From the NCBI GenBank assembly GCA_039199225.1, contig JBCCSZ010000091.1, positions 1 through 24,547 of the forward strand: a stretch of DNA of 24,547 bases. The letters run 5' to 3'. Source of the stretch: JBCCSZ01 sp039199225 (GTDB lineage: Bacteria; Bacteroidota; Bacteroidia; Chitinophagales; Saprospiraceae). The position numbers were made by a program, and so were the translations under genes. Positions 7,043-15,277 of the stretch are shown in pieces. The stretch's first letter is position 1. The number at the start of each line of letters is the position of its first letter. The notes beneath the pieces were generated by a model. That model did not search any database, was not told the DNA's origin, and saw nothing but the letters and a program-made list of their open reading frames with translations.

Positions 7043-9778
7043 ATGATGCATCGAAGAGAGGGAATTTCATTCCGGGACTTGATTGTCTGCCTGCTGCTGG
7101 CCTGTCTACTATTGGGCGGCCCTGAAGTCCTCGCACAAAAGTCAACCAACATCCGTATGACAGAGCGTTTTGATAAGACGCCTCTGTCATACATCCTCTT
7201 ATTGCTTCGGGACAAATACGATCTTCGCCTGGCCTACGACCTGGCTTCCATTGAAAATGTATACGTAAGTCAAAATCTGGAAAATGTCGAGCTGTCGGAA
7301 GCCCTTGAATTGATTTTCGATGATACGCCGATTACCTACCAACTGGTTGGAGGGCAGCAGGTATTGCTGCGTCGCAAGGAACAGACAGTCAAGGGGTTCA
7401 ACTTGCGCGGCCAGGTCTTGGATGAAGAGGGCAATCCCCTGGCCTTTGCCACCATCGTTCTGAAGCCCCAGCAAAAAGGCTTGGTGGCCAATGAGTTGGG
7501 GTATTTTGAATATTTTGTAGAAGATGCTGCTGAACGGCCGCAGCAATTGGAGGTGCGATACCTGGGGTACCTGAGCAAGCAACTGATTCTTGATGGTCGC
7601 GAAAAGCTTTTGGACATCCGTTTGAAGGCAGAGCCACAGGAAATCAGTCATGTAACAATTACCGATCGTCTGCCGCTCACCCGGCAGACCCGCGATGGCC
7701 GCGTAACTCGCTTGCAAGCAGATCGCCTTCGGAACCTTCCTTCTCTCATGGGCAGCTTCGATCCCTTCCGAACACTGATGCTGCTGCCCGGAATCAGCGC
7801 CCACGACGACCTTTCTGCCGACCTAAAAGTGCGCGGTGGAAAAGGGGATGAAAACCGAATCATTGTCGATGGCATTCCCCTGTACAATGTCGATCATTTC
7901 TACGGCCTTTTTACCATGATCAATGGCAGCATGGTGGAAGAAATAGATATTTACAAAAACGCCTTTCCTGCAGAGTTTGGCGGTCGCCTTTCAAGTGTAG
8001 TGGACATCACTACCCTAGGGGTGGGACCTAAGAAAGTCGAAGGAGGGCTTGAAGTAAACCTGCTCACCTCGACGGCCAATCTCCAATTGCCCTTAAATGA
8101 AAAAATGGGCCTTTCCATCGGTGGGCGAATGACAAACTCCAATCTGACAGATTCTGGTATTCTGCCTTATGAAGACCCGGAAATCACACTGCCAACTTTG
8201 TCCGACGACAGAGACGCGGATAAGAAGCAATCCACCGTTCAACTCAATCCAGACTTCAAATTTTACGATCTGAATGCAAAATGGCATTGGCAGATCAGCC
8301 CAAAAACAAGAGCGGAAGCCAGTTACTTTCGTGGAATGGACACTTACGGTCATTTTTATGAACTCGATTTCGAGCGTGTTCGGCCCAAGGTGATACAAGT
8401 TATGCCATTGCGGAGGGTTCGGGATACGCTGGACATTTACTTTTGGGATCGGGAGGATGCGCAATGGGAAAACGAAGGTTTGAGCTTCCGGCTGGACCAC
8501 ATTTGGAATGAGTCCTTTAGTTCGTCCATCTCCTTGGCGCGTTCTCAATACCAATTGGATTTTAATAAGGTGGTAGGCCGAGAAGAGACTTCCGACCGCT
8601 TTCCACGCGATAACTCCGAAGTTGTGTTGAGGGAAGAAAGGTCTAACAGCATAGAGGGCCTGCATCTGACGAGCCGCAATGAATACCACTCGCCAGAGGG
8701 ACATTTGCTGGCCTTTGGCTATCAGTGGGTACACAGCGATGTCAGTTCCCTTTTGCTGGCCGATGGCACCAGCCTTTTTGAGCAGAATCTTACCGCAGAC
8801 CAACATGCAATCTTTGCAGAGATGAGTCCGGACTGGCACAAAGACATTGATTTTACCATCGGTATCCGAACGACCTATGATAAGCTCACGGATAAAATCT
8901 ATCAATCGCCTCGCCTACAATTGGCCTACCAATTGGATCAGCACTTGAGCTTCAAAGGTTCCTGGGCTCGCTACAATCAATTTGTTCGCGAAATACAGTA
9001 CGAAGATCGCTTTGGAAAGAATTTCGACTATTGGGTGGCTTCTGATGATGAGGAATATCCCGTTTCTTCGGCCCGTCAGTGGATGGTCGGTTTTCGCTTC
9101 CTGAAGAAGAAATGGAAATTGGATGTCGAGTTTTATCGAAGAGATACGGAGGGCATTGTTGAACAAGCCAAGGAGTTTAACGCTCCCACAGAAGAGACGC
9201 CTGCTGATAGCTTGAGCTTTCGCGTTTTTGAAGGAAGTGGCAAAACTCTAGGGATGGATGTTTTGCTGGAAAAGTCGAGCGGTAACTACACTGGTTGGAT
9301 TGCCTACACTTTGAGTAAATCTACCGTCAGCTATCCCGATATTTTTGATGGGAAAGAGTACCCGAGTGTGGACGACCGTCGCCACCAGCTGAAATGGATC
9401 AACCAGTATCAATGGAACAAGTGGTATTTTTCTGCCAGCTATATTTTTAGCAAGGGAGGTGCTTACACAAACTTATCGCTACTCATCGATACAGGGCGGG
9501 ACCGGGCCGCCATCAAACCCCGCGAGCGAATTTCTTACCTGGACGACTACCATCGTTTTGACATCGGTGTCGACTACCGATTTGATTGGGGGAAGTCCAA
9601 ATGGCACATTGGCCTCTCTGTACTGAATCTTTTTAATCGGGTCAACCTCAAGTACGAGCAAAACTATTTTGTCAACAGCGATTTGAAAAACGACAATCAG
9701 GAACTGCGGACTGTTTTGGGAACGGAAGTCCAATTGTTAGAGCGCACGCCCAATCTAACGGTAGGGATTCGTTTTTGA
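7043..9778 (+). CDS. TonB-dependent outer-membrane receptor with STN signalling domain
   Basis: 911 aa. Signal peptide 1-31 (cleavage near VLA-QK). The secretin/TonB short N-terminal (STN) domain at 35-110 is the part that contacts FecR. A carboxypeptidase-regulatory-like (CarboxypepD_reg) beta-sandwich spans about 118-200 (GQVLDEEGNPLAFATIVLK). The plug spans about 225-325 with LKVRGGKGDENRIIVDGIPL (261-280) and FGGRLSSVVDI. The remaining 580 residues form the 22-strand barrel, ending in a C-terminal Phe as outer-membrane proteins do. Sigma, FecR and STN receptor together form a classic surface-signalling set. No SusD-like partner follows, so this is probably not a polysaccharide locus; the substrate cannot be read from the sequence. 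Met1 and Met2 are adjacent, so the start could be 7043 or 7046. Confidence 0.95.
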   Translation: MMHRREGISFRDLIVCLLLACLLLGGPEVLAQKSTNIRMTERFDKTPLSYILLLLRDKYDLRLAYDLASIENVYVSQNLENVELSEALELIFDDTPITYQLVGGQQVLLRRKEQTVKGFNLRGQVLDEEGNPLAFATIVLKPQQKGLVANELGYFEYFVEDAAERPQQLEVRYLGYLSKQLILDGREKLLDIRLKAEPQEISHVTITDRLPLTRQTRDGRVTRLQADRLRNLPSLMGSFDPFRTLMLLPGISAHDDLSADLKVRGGKGDENRIIVDGIPLYNVDHFYGLFTMINGSMVEEIDIYKNAFPAEFGGRLSSVVDITTLGVGPKKVEGGLEVNLLTSTANLQLPLNEKMGLSIGGRMTNSNLTDSGILPYEDPEITLPTLSDDRDADKKQSTVQLNPDFKFYDLNAKWHWQISPKTRAEASYFRGMDTYGHFYELDFERVRPKVIQVMPLRRVRDTLDIYFWDREDAQWENEGLSFRLDHIWNESFSSSISLARSQYQLDFNKVVGREETSDRFPRDNSEVVLREERSNSIEGLHLTSRNEYHSPEGHLLAFGYQWVHSDVSSLLLADGTSLFEQNLTADQHAIFAEMSPDWHKDIDFTIGIRTTYDKLTDKIYQSPRLQLAYQLDQHLSFKGSWARYNQFVREIQYEDRFGKNFDYWVASDDEEYPVSSARQWMVGFRFLKKKWKLDVEFYRRDTEGIVEQAKEFNAPTEETPADSLSFRVFEGSGKTLGMDVLLEKSSGNYTGWIAYTLSKSTVSYPDIFDGKEYPSVDDRRHQLKWINQYQWNKWYFSASYIFSKGGAYTNLSLLIDTGRDRAAIKPRERISYLDDYHRFDIGVDYRFDWGKSKWHIGLSVLNLFNRVNLKYEQNYFVNSDLKNDNQELRTVLGTEVQLLERTPNLTVGIRF

Positions 9779-9820
9779 TAATCTTTCGATTCTCCCTATC
9801 TTTTGCCAAAAGAATCGACT

Positions 9821-12121
9821 GTGCGCCTTCTGCTATCCAATACCTTCAAAGCTATCCTCATTGTATTACTTTTGTTGGCCCTATTTCCACAAAGGATCAC
9901 AAGGGCCTGCGGACCGGGGGACTTTAGTTTTCACGGCTACTCCTTTATCAATCCCAACATCGTTCGCCAGGACTCCGCCTTTGCTGCGTACTTTCTGAAT
10001 TTCGACCTTCTATACGATAATTACCAAAGCAGCCATCCCGAACAAGTGAAAGGCAATCTGGACGAATGGCAGGAAATCTTTTGTGAGCTGGTAAGTTTGG
10101 AGGACTTGGGTAAGGTCATTTACGGCTCTAGTGTCGATCAACTGAGTTTGCTTCGCACTTCCATTTACGGCAAAAACCTTCCGCTCGATTTTTTTTATTC
10201 CAAAAACAGCTTTGCCCGGCATTTGAAGGCCAATCGCTGTACAGAAACCATCGATTATTTGATCTTTGCCAAGCGTTGTGAACCGTTTGTGACCACCTCA
10301 GACCCTTGGTACGACGATAGCGAACGCGATACCATCGCCATGCAGCGCCTCATCGACAATGGCCGCAAAGCTTTTCGCAAAACCAAGTCCAATTACATTC
10401 GCCTGCGCTATGCTTACCAATTGATTCGTCTGGCACACTACGCAAAGAATTACCAACAAACACTGGAGCTCTACGACTGGTTGCTGCCCAAGACCGATCC
10501 GATCGAAAGCATTCTCAACTATTGGATACTCGGACACAAGGCTGGTGCTTTAGCATCTCTTGGTCAGGAGGTAGAGGCGGCCTATTTGTTTTTGCAAATA
10601 TTTAAAAACTGTCCTAGCAAGCGGGCTTCTGCTTTTCAGAGTTTTAAAGTGCGCAACGACCAACAGTGGCGGGAGATATTTTTGCTTTGTAAGGACGATG
10701 AAGAACGCGCCACGCTCTTTGCACTGCGCGCCCAACGAAGCGACAGTCGGGTGGCAGAGGAGATGAAAAGGATTTATCAATTGAATCCCCAAAGCGAGCA
10801 ACTGGAATTGTTGCTGGTCCGAGAAATCCGACAGTTGGAGAAAGACTTATTGGGACTGGAATTCAACGACCGTCGGCCTGAAAATAAACGCTACCACGAC
10901 ATTCCTCGCAAATATGCTGGCATCAGCTTGGTGAAGTTGGACAGCTTGGTGCGTCGGGTGATCGTCGAAAAAAAAGTAGACAACTTGCCTCTGTGGCGCC
11001 TGGCCAATGGTTATCTCGAGTTCCTCGGCGGGGATGTGTATGCCGCTCAGAAGACCTTCAATAAACTGCGGCCACAACTGCAGAACGACAGCCTCAAAGC
11101 CCAGCTGGAAGCCTTCGACTTGGCAGTGAAAGTTGTTGCTTGCGAGGAAATGACGGGGGAAACAGAAGAGGCATTTTTTGATATAATGACCCAAGACCCG
11201 GTTTACAAGAGATACCGCGATTTTCCGGACTTTATCAACGATCGACTCGGCGCCTTATACGCTCGGCAAGGCAATCCCGGCCGGTCTTTTCGCTTCCACT
11301 ATTCCCTCGACGACCTGAAGCCCAACCCCCAACTCGACATCGTAGACGACCTGCTGGAGATTTGTGGAAAGGAAGAACTCAATTTGCTGGAAGAGGCCCT
11401 CATTTTGGATGAAAACGAAGCCTCTGTTTGCAATCAACTTCTGGACATCAAAGGAACCACCTTTATGGCCGACGATCAGCTCGAATTGGCATTGGAAGCC
11501 TTCAAACGCATTCCACTGAGCTATCGCGACACTTTTCAATTCAACCCTTTCATCGATCAACCCTTCCGGGAATGCATCGAATGCCCCCTACCAGATTCCA
11601 TCGAATATTTCAACAAAGCAGAGATCATACAGCGCATCTTCGAGTTGGAATACAAGGGTAAGGCAGACCTCGAACGCGGCGCCTACTATTACTACGAGTT
11701 GGCGACGGCCTATTTAAACATGTCGTACTTTGGCCACAGTTGGCAGGTGTTGGACTACTATCGGAGTGGAGCCAATTGGCGCTACGATCGCGATGGTGTC
11801 TTCCCGCTGTGGTTTGCGCCCTATGACAATCGGGAGTACCACGGCCTAGACAAAGCCCTTTTTTATTTCAATAAGGTCATCTATTTGGCGGAAGAGGTCG
11901 AGCTCTCTGCCCGTGCTGCTTTCATGGCGGCTCGCTGTGAGCAATACAACTGGTTTGTCAGCCGAGAATGCGACTACAGCCCTTATGGTAATCGCATACC
12001 CAATCCTCCTGCGACCTATCGAACTTACTTTCAAATGCTGCGAGATAACTACTCCGGCACACAGTTTTTTGAGGAAGCCATCCGCGAATGTGAGTATTTT
12101 AGAGCCTACGCCATCCGATAA
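9821..12121 (+). CDS. Exported helical-repeat (TPR-like) protein of unknown function
   Basis: 766 aa from the chosen start. The frame opens at 9782 and contains no ATG before the signal peptide; possible starts are TTG at 9803 and GTG at 9821. I prefer GTG because an A-rich AAAAGAA lies just upstream and it gives a compact signal peptide (basic MR, then the core AILIVLLLLALF, ending near TRA-CG). The mature protein is mostly alpha-helical with many L/A/Y-rich helix pairs of TPR style (for example TLELYDWLLPK, and near the end YYYELATAYLNMSYFGHSW and ALFYFNKVIYLAEEVELSARAAFMAARC). The AYLNMSYFGHSW block resembles a motif in uncharacterised Bacteroidota exported proteins. It lies 42 bp behind the receptor gene, so it is probably co-expressed and may act with it at the envelope. 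I do not know its function. Confidence 0.85.
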   Translation: MRLLLSNTFKAILIVLLLLALFPQRITRACGPGDFSFHGYSFINPNIVRQDSAFAAYFLNFDLLYDNYQSSHPEQVKGNLDEWQEIFCELVSLEDLGKVIYGSSVDQLSLLRTSIYGKNLPLDFFYSKNSFARHLKANRCTETIDYLIFAKRCEPFVTTSDPWYDDSERDTIAMQRLIDNGRKAFRKTKSNYIRLRYAYQLIRLAHYAKNYQQTLELYDWLLPKTDPIESILNYWILGHKAGALASLGQEVEAAYLFLQIFKNCPSKRASAFQSFKVRNDQQWREIFLLCKDDEERATLFALRAQRSDSRVAEEMKRIYQLNPQSEQLELLLVREIRQLEKDLLGLEFNDRRPENKRYHDIPRKYAGISLVKLDSLVRRVIVEKKVDNLPLWRLANGYLEFLGGDVYAAQKTFNKLRPQLQNDSLKAQLEAFDLAVKVVACEEMTGETEEAFFDIMTQDPVYKRYRDFPDFINDRLGALYARQGNPGRSFRFHYSLDDLKPNPQLDIVDDLLEICGKEELNLLEEALILDENEASVCNQLLDIKGTTFMADDQLELALEAFKRIPLSYRDTFQFNPFIDQPFRECIECPLPDSIEYFNKAEIIQRIFELEYKGKADLERGAYYYYELATAYLNMSYFGHSWQVLDYYRSGANWRYDRDGVFPLWFAPYDNREYHGLDKALFYFNKVIYLAEEVELSARAAFMAARCEQYNWFVSRECDYSPYGNRIPNPPATYRTYFQMLRDNYSGTQFFEEAIRECEYFRAYAIR

Positions 12122-12196
12122 ATTTTTTTTCTGACCGACCCAACCTTTTGTAGCCCCTAGCGCGTCTTTACAAGTGAGTGACCAAAGCAAAGACCA

Positions 12197-12616
12197 ATGA
12201 GAACAAAGTGGTACAATATAATTTTTTTGATGGCAGTCTTGGCCATTTATAGTTGTGATAAAGAGAGCATGCCCGGCCAAGCAACCCCTGGTCAAGCGTT
12301 CGAGCTAGAGCTGGGAGAAAGTGCCTTTTTCAATAAGGGCGATTTCAAGATTTTCTTCTCTCAAATGCTGGGAGACAATCGTTGTCCCACTTCCATAGAA
12401 TGTATGCGTGCAGGAGAGGCCAAAGTAAAAGTGCTGGTGCAAAAAAGTGGAAAAGTGGTAACGAGTTTCGAGTTGGGAACCAAACCAGTGGAATCCATTG
12501 CCAATGCGGTGGCCTTTGAGGACTTCAACATTCAACTGAAGGATGTCCGGCCATATCCGACCAGCAACAAGCCCATTCCGACAGAGGAATACGCCATTCA
12601 ACTACAGATTGACTGA
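12197..12616 (+). CDS. Small lipoprotein with CP-x4-C-x3-GEA motif
   Basis: 139 aa. Lipoprotein signal peptide (KWYNIIFLMAVLAIYSC, Cys20). The mature part is a single beta-rich domain with the signature GDNRCPTSIECMRAGEA (59-75), in which Cys63 and Cys69 are likely disulfide-bonded. The same 'DSRCP..v.C.w.G.A' pattern is found in a widespread family of uncharacterised envelope proteins. It is the last gene of the sigma/FecR/receptor run, 75 bp behind the helical-repeat protein and directly before a strong terminator. Start ATG follows AGCAAAGACCA. Function unknown. Confidence 0.88.
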   Translation: MRTKWYNIIFLMAVLAIYSCDKESMPGQATPGQAFELELGESAFFNKGDFKIFFSQMLGDNRCPTSIECMRAGEAKVKVLVQKSGKVVTSFELGTKPVESIANAVAFEDFNIQLKDVRPYPTSNKPIPTEEYAIQLQID

Positions 12617-12657
12617 TTTTCACCCCGAGTAATAAATATAAAGCCTATAGTTACGAG

Positions 12658-12696
12658 CGGCGTCTGTGTTCCCCATACACAGGCGCCGTTTTTTTT
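12658..12696 (+). terminator. Strong Rho-independent terminator
   Basis: A 12-bp stem (12658-12669 with 12677-12688, one T-G wobble, CGGCG...CGCCG at the base), a 7-nt loop, then eight T. It lies 42 bp after the small lipoprotein and ends the transcription unit that begins with the sigma factor. There is no A-run upstream, so it works on the plus strand only. Confidence 0.92.
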
Positions 12697-12751
12697 GTTG
12701 CTGCTGAATCATCAAAAATGACTACCTTCCCTTGTAATCAAATCGTAGAAG

Positions 12752-13537
12752 ATGATCTTTCCAGTCGGTGATGACCAGGTCCAGGGAGGCGCTAAGCCCA
12801 TATTTAGCTATACCTTTCTCGTATTGAACGTATTGTTTTTCTTTTTTCAATTGAGCCAGCCAGGCGCTCTGATCTGTGAATTTGGTGCCATTCCAAACGA
12901 AATAGTCAACGGACAAGACTATCTGACACTGTTCACAAGTATGTTTATGCACGGTGGATGGATGCATCTGATTGGCAATATGCTTTTTCTTTGGGTCTTT
13001 GCCGATAACATAGAGGCGACGATTGGCAATATCAATTTCCTGGTTTTTTATCTGTTGGGTGGATTGGCGGCCCACTTTGCGCACATCTATTTTAATACGG
13101 GCCTCGAATTGATCGATTGCTGCCAACCTTGTAATGTGAGTGGTTTTCATTGTACCGAGGGGGTTCGTGCCTGCCCGGGAGCGATTCCAACGGTAGGGGC
13201 CAGTGGTGCTATTTCTGCTGTTTTGGGAGCCTACCTAGTGATGTTTCCCAAGTCGAAAGTGAAGGTACTAGTCGTTTACTTCTTCTCTACTTTTAGAGTA
13301 GCGGCCATTTGGTTTTTGGGATTTTGGATTATACAACAATTGGTCTCCGGTTTTGCAGCGCTGGGGCCAGAGACAGCCGCAACAGATGGCGTGGCTTGGT
13401 GGGCGCACATTGGCGGTTTCATCTTTGGTGTAATTGCTGGTTTTATCGCGCGAAGCAGTGCCAAAGGCAGCCTTGTTTCCACCTCAAAGTCATCCAAACG
13501 CAAGCCACCAACTTATCGCTCCGACGATTTTGTTTGA
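12752..13537 (+). CDS. Rhomboid family intramembrane serine protease with Cys-rich loop
   Basis: 261 aa integral membrane protease that cleaves transmembrane substrates. The first TM is at about 18-36. The L1 region carries HGGWMHLIGNM (67-77). Ser151 in the GASGAISAVLGAY motif (149-161) is the nucleophile and His219 in WWAHIGGFIFG (216-226) completes the dyad. About six TM helices are predicted, with a basic soluble tail from about 234. Unusual: the loop just before the catalytic Ser (about 115-146, expected outside the cytoplasm) contains five cysteines at 123, 124, 127, 134 and 141, where relatives I remember have a short Pro/Ser-rich stretch. It begins 55 bp after the terminator, so it should have its own promoter, but none is obvious. 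No partner gene is adjacent. Confidence 0.95.
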   Translation: MIFPVGDDQVQGGAKPIFSYTFLVLNVLFFFFQLSQPGALICEFGAIPNEIVNGQDYLTLFTSMFMHGGWMHLIGNMLFLWVFADNIEATIGNINFLVFYLLGGLAAHFAHIYFNTGLELIDCCQPCNVSGFHCTEGVRACPGAIPTVGASGAISAVLGAYLVMFPKSKVKVLVVYFFSTFRVAAIWFLGFWIIQQLVSGFAALGPETAATDGVAWWAHIGGFIFGVIAGFIARSSAKGSLVSTSKSSKRKPPTYRSDDFV

Positions 13538-13915
13538 TGTCCATTTGCCTCGATGAAGAACTTTATTCTGTTTTTCTTAGCAATGTCCAACGATTCTTGC
13601 GTCCATTTGTCGAGTTTCGTTCCTGCTTTATCGACATTTTGCGATTAATTGTTAAGGTTTTCTTAATATTGAATAAAGCGTTGATGGAGAATGTCTTCGC
13701 TTGAACACTGACCAAATACGTGTTTCACACATAATTCCGGACTTGATTAAGGACTATTGATGAATGTCAATGGACTGTAAATCAATGACTTATTCTAAGA
13801 TCATAAGTTTTCAAATGAACGCTTATGAAATGGAGAAAGTATGCCTGGGGGCTTGTAAAAAACAGAAAATACTTCAGTGATAGATCATATTGCTAACGAA
13901 AAAAACACACGAACA
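13538..13915. other. AT-rich intergenic region with short inverted repeats
   Basis: A stretch of 378 bp without a gene, holding the promoter of the coiled-coil/TM gene. No exact TAnnTTTG box was found. Visible structures are TTAAG/CTTAA at 13652-13666 and the perfect 7-bp inverted repeat TCATAAG/CTTATGA at 13801-13828 (14-nt gap). No clear terminator for the rhomboid gene is seen. Confidence 0.5.
13801..13828. repeat. 7-bp inverted repeat, possible operator
   Basis: TCATAAG at 13801-13807 and CTTATGA at 13822-13828, about 88 bp upstream of the ATG at 13916. It could be a dyad operator or an mRNA leader hairpin. It is short enough to arise by chance in AT-rich DNA. Confidence 0.3.
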
Positions 13916-15217
13916 ATGAAAAAGGAGCTTTTAAACAACACTGTGAAAACGACAGTAGCTGAGTTGGTTGCCCGCCAAAAGTTGAGAATCGAGGAAGCAC
14001 ACAAAGACCTCCTCCGCCAGGCAGAGCAACTTGGAGAGCAGGACGGCTCTTTGAGCCTACCAAAAACCGAGGACCCCTTGCTAAGTCCCAATGAAATGCT
14101 CATCAAGAGCGAGTATCAAAAACTGATCGCCGATAGCTGGAATGAAGGACGCCCTTATCTGGACAAACCACACCTGGACTATCAAAGTACGGTCGATGAG
14201 CTAAAGGAATACCAGCAGCAAGAGCAGTTGATCTTGACGCGGGAGTTGGAGTTGATTCAAAAGGAGAAGAACGATAAAGTGGAGCACATCAATAAGGAAT
14301 TTCAAATCCGCCAGGCGGAGATCGACCAACTGGACAAAGTCGTACAGCGCGACTACCTGGTCGCTCGGCAGGCGCTTCAGCAAATACAGGATCGGGTTGG
14401 GCGAATGAGCCCATTGATCCACTTCAAATCCAAGTTTTGGTATCTGATATTGCTGATGGGATTGGGCTTTGCCGAAGTACCGCTCAACATCCAAATCTTC
14501 CAGAAGTTTGGAGAGGCGTTCTTCATCACCATCATCATGGCATGTTCGTTGGGTATTGCCATCCCCGTTCTGGCCCATTTTACGGGCGTCTTTGTCAAAC
14601 AACGCAAAGAAAAGCGGGAGTACAATTGGCTGGCCTTACTGTCAGTAGGTTTGTTCTTCATCTTCAACTTTGGCGTATCCATTTTTCGCGCCTATGTGTT
14701 GGCAGAGCATACTGGTGAGACCGCCAACAATCTCAACATCGTGATCTTTGTATCGCTCAACCTGATTCTCTTTGTAATCGGTGTCTTAGCCGCATACTTC
14801 CGTCACGACGAGAGCTACGAGTTGGAGCATACCCACGAGGAGTTTCAGAAAGAGAAGCTACGCTACGATAAGGAGAAAGTATTGATCCAAAATCGCAGCA
14901 AGTTGATCGCCGAAGAGCGCAACAACCAGCTTCGGGAAGCACAGCAGCAGTTCAACAGCCGCAAGGCTGCCCTGAGCCATCGCAAGGCCGAATTGGTCAC
15001 CAAGCGCAACAAAGCTGCGCAGGTTTACGATGAGTTGCTCAATTCCTTCATCGCCCTAGAGGCCATGGTGGATGCCAGCTATGCCATCGCAGTCGGCAAG
15101 TACCGCGCCGCCAACCTGATGCACCGCGAGAACCGCCGCTCTCCCCAAGCCTGGACCAAAGGCTTAGAGCAGCTAGACCTCAAATACAGCGCCCATACCG
15201 AACTAGACCCAAACTAA
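13916..15217 (+). CDS. Membrane protein: coiled coil, four TM helices, coiled coil
   Basis: 433 aa, family not recognised. Layout: a soluble N-terminal part, a Gln/Glu/Lys-rich coiled coil at about 95-160, four TM helices at about 174-194, 201-226, 236-261 and 275-295, then a second charged coiled coil at about 305-370 and a soluble tail. The basic loop VKQRKEKREYNW between TM2 and TM3 and the charged flanks put both coiled coils in the cytoplasm. TM1 contains a buried Glu-Val-Pro (EVP). The frame extends upstream to a GTG at 13877, but ATG 13916 (MKKELLNN) after a purine-rich stretch is the better start. It is followed after 60 bp, across an 8-bp tandem repeat, by a vWA-like lipoprotein; a shared terminator suggests one operon. 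A sensor, channel-like or scaffold role is possible, but nothing in the sequence decides it. Confidence 0.88.
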   Translation: MKKELLNNTVKTTVAELVARQKLRIEEAHKDLLRQAEQLGEQDGSLSLPKTEDPLLSPNEMLIKSEYQKLIADSWNEGRPYLDKPHLDYQSTVDELKEYQQQEQLILTRELELIQKEKNDKVEHINKEFQIRQAEIDQLDKVVQRDYLVARQALQQIQDRVGRMSPLIHFKSKFWYLILLMGLGFAEVPLNIQIFQKFGEAFFITIIMACSLGIAIPVLAHFTGVFVKQRKEKREYNWLALLSVGLFFIFNFGVSIFRAYVLAEHTGETANNLNIVIFVSLNLILFVIGVLAAYFRHDESYELEHTHEEFQKEKLRYDKEKVLIQNRSKLIAEERNNQLREAQQQFNSRKAALSHRKAELVTKRNKAAQVYDELLNSFIALEAMVDASYAIAVGKYRAANLMHRENRRSPQAWTKGLEQLDLKYSAHTELDPN

Positions 15218-15218
15218 A

Positions 15219-15258
15219 ATCACCAAATCACGAGATCACAAGATCACCAAATCACTAA
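15219..15258 (+). repeat. Five tandem 8-bp repeats, unit ATCACNAR
   Basis: Five consecutive octamers begin at 15219, 15227, 15235, 15243 and 15251: ATCACCAA, ATCACGAG, ATCACAAG, ATCACCAA, ATCACTAA. They start 2 bp after the stop of the TM protein and end 19 bp before the lipoprotein start, so they fill most of the intercistronic gap. A looser relative (AAATCACGAAC) follows. Copy number could vary by slippage and alter the intercistronic spacing. Confidence 0.85.
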
Positions 15259-15277
15259 ACCTAAAAATCACGAACAC

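Noticed and set aside
8093..8905. 270-residue minus-strand open frame opposite the TonB receptor
   Set aside because: It lies wholly inside the receptor barrel coding region and has no domain or regulatory context.
12722..13150. 142-residue minus-strand open frame opposite the start of the rhomboid gene
   Set aside because: The rhomboid frame carries the conserved motifs; the opposite frame shows no domain.
15219..15258. CRISPR array
   Set aside because: Units are only 8 bp with no spacers, so it is a simple tandem repeat.
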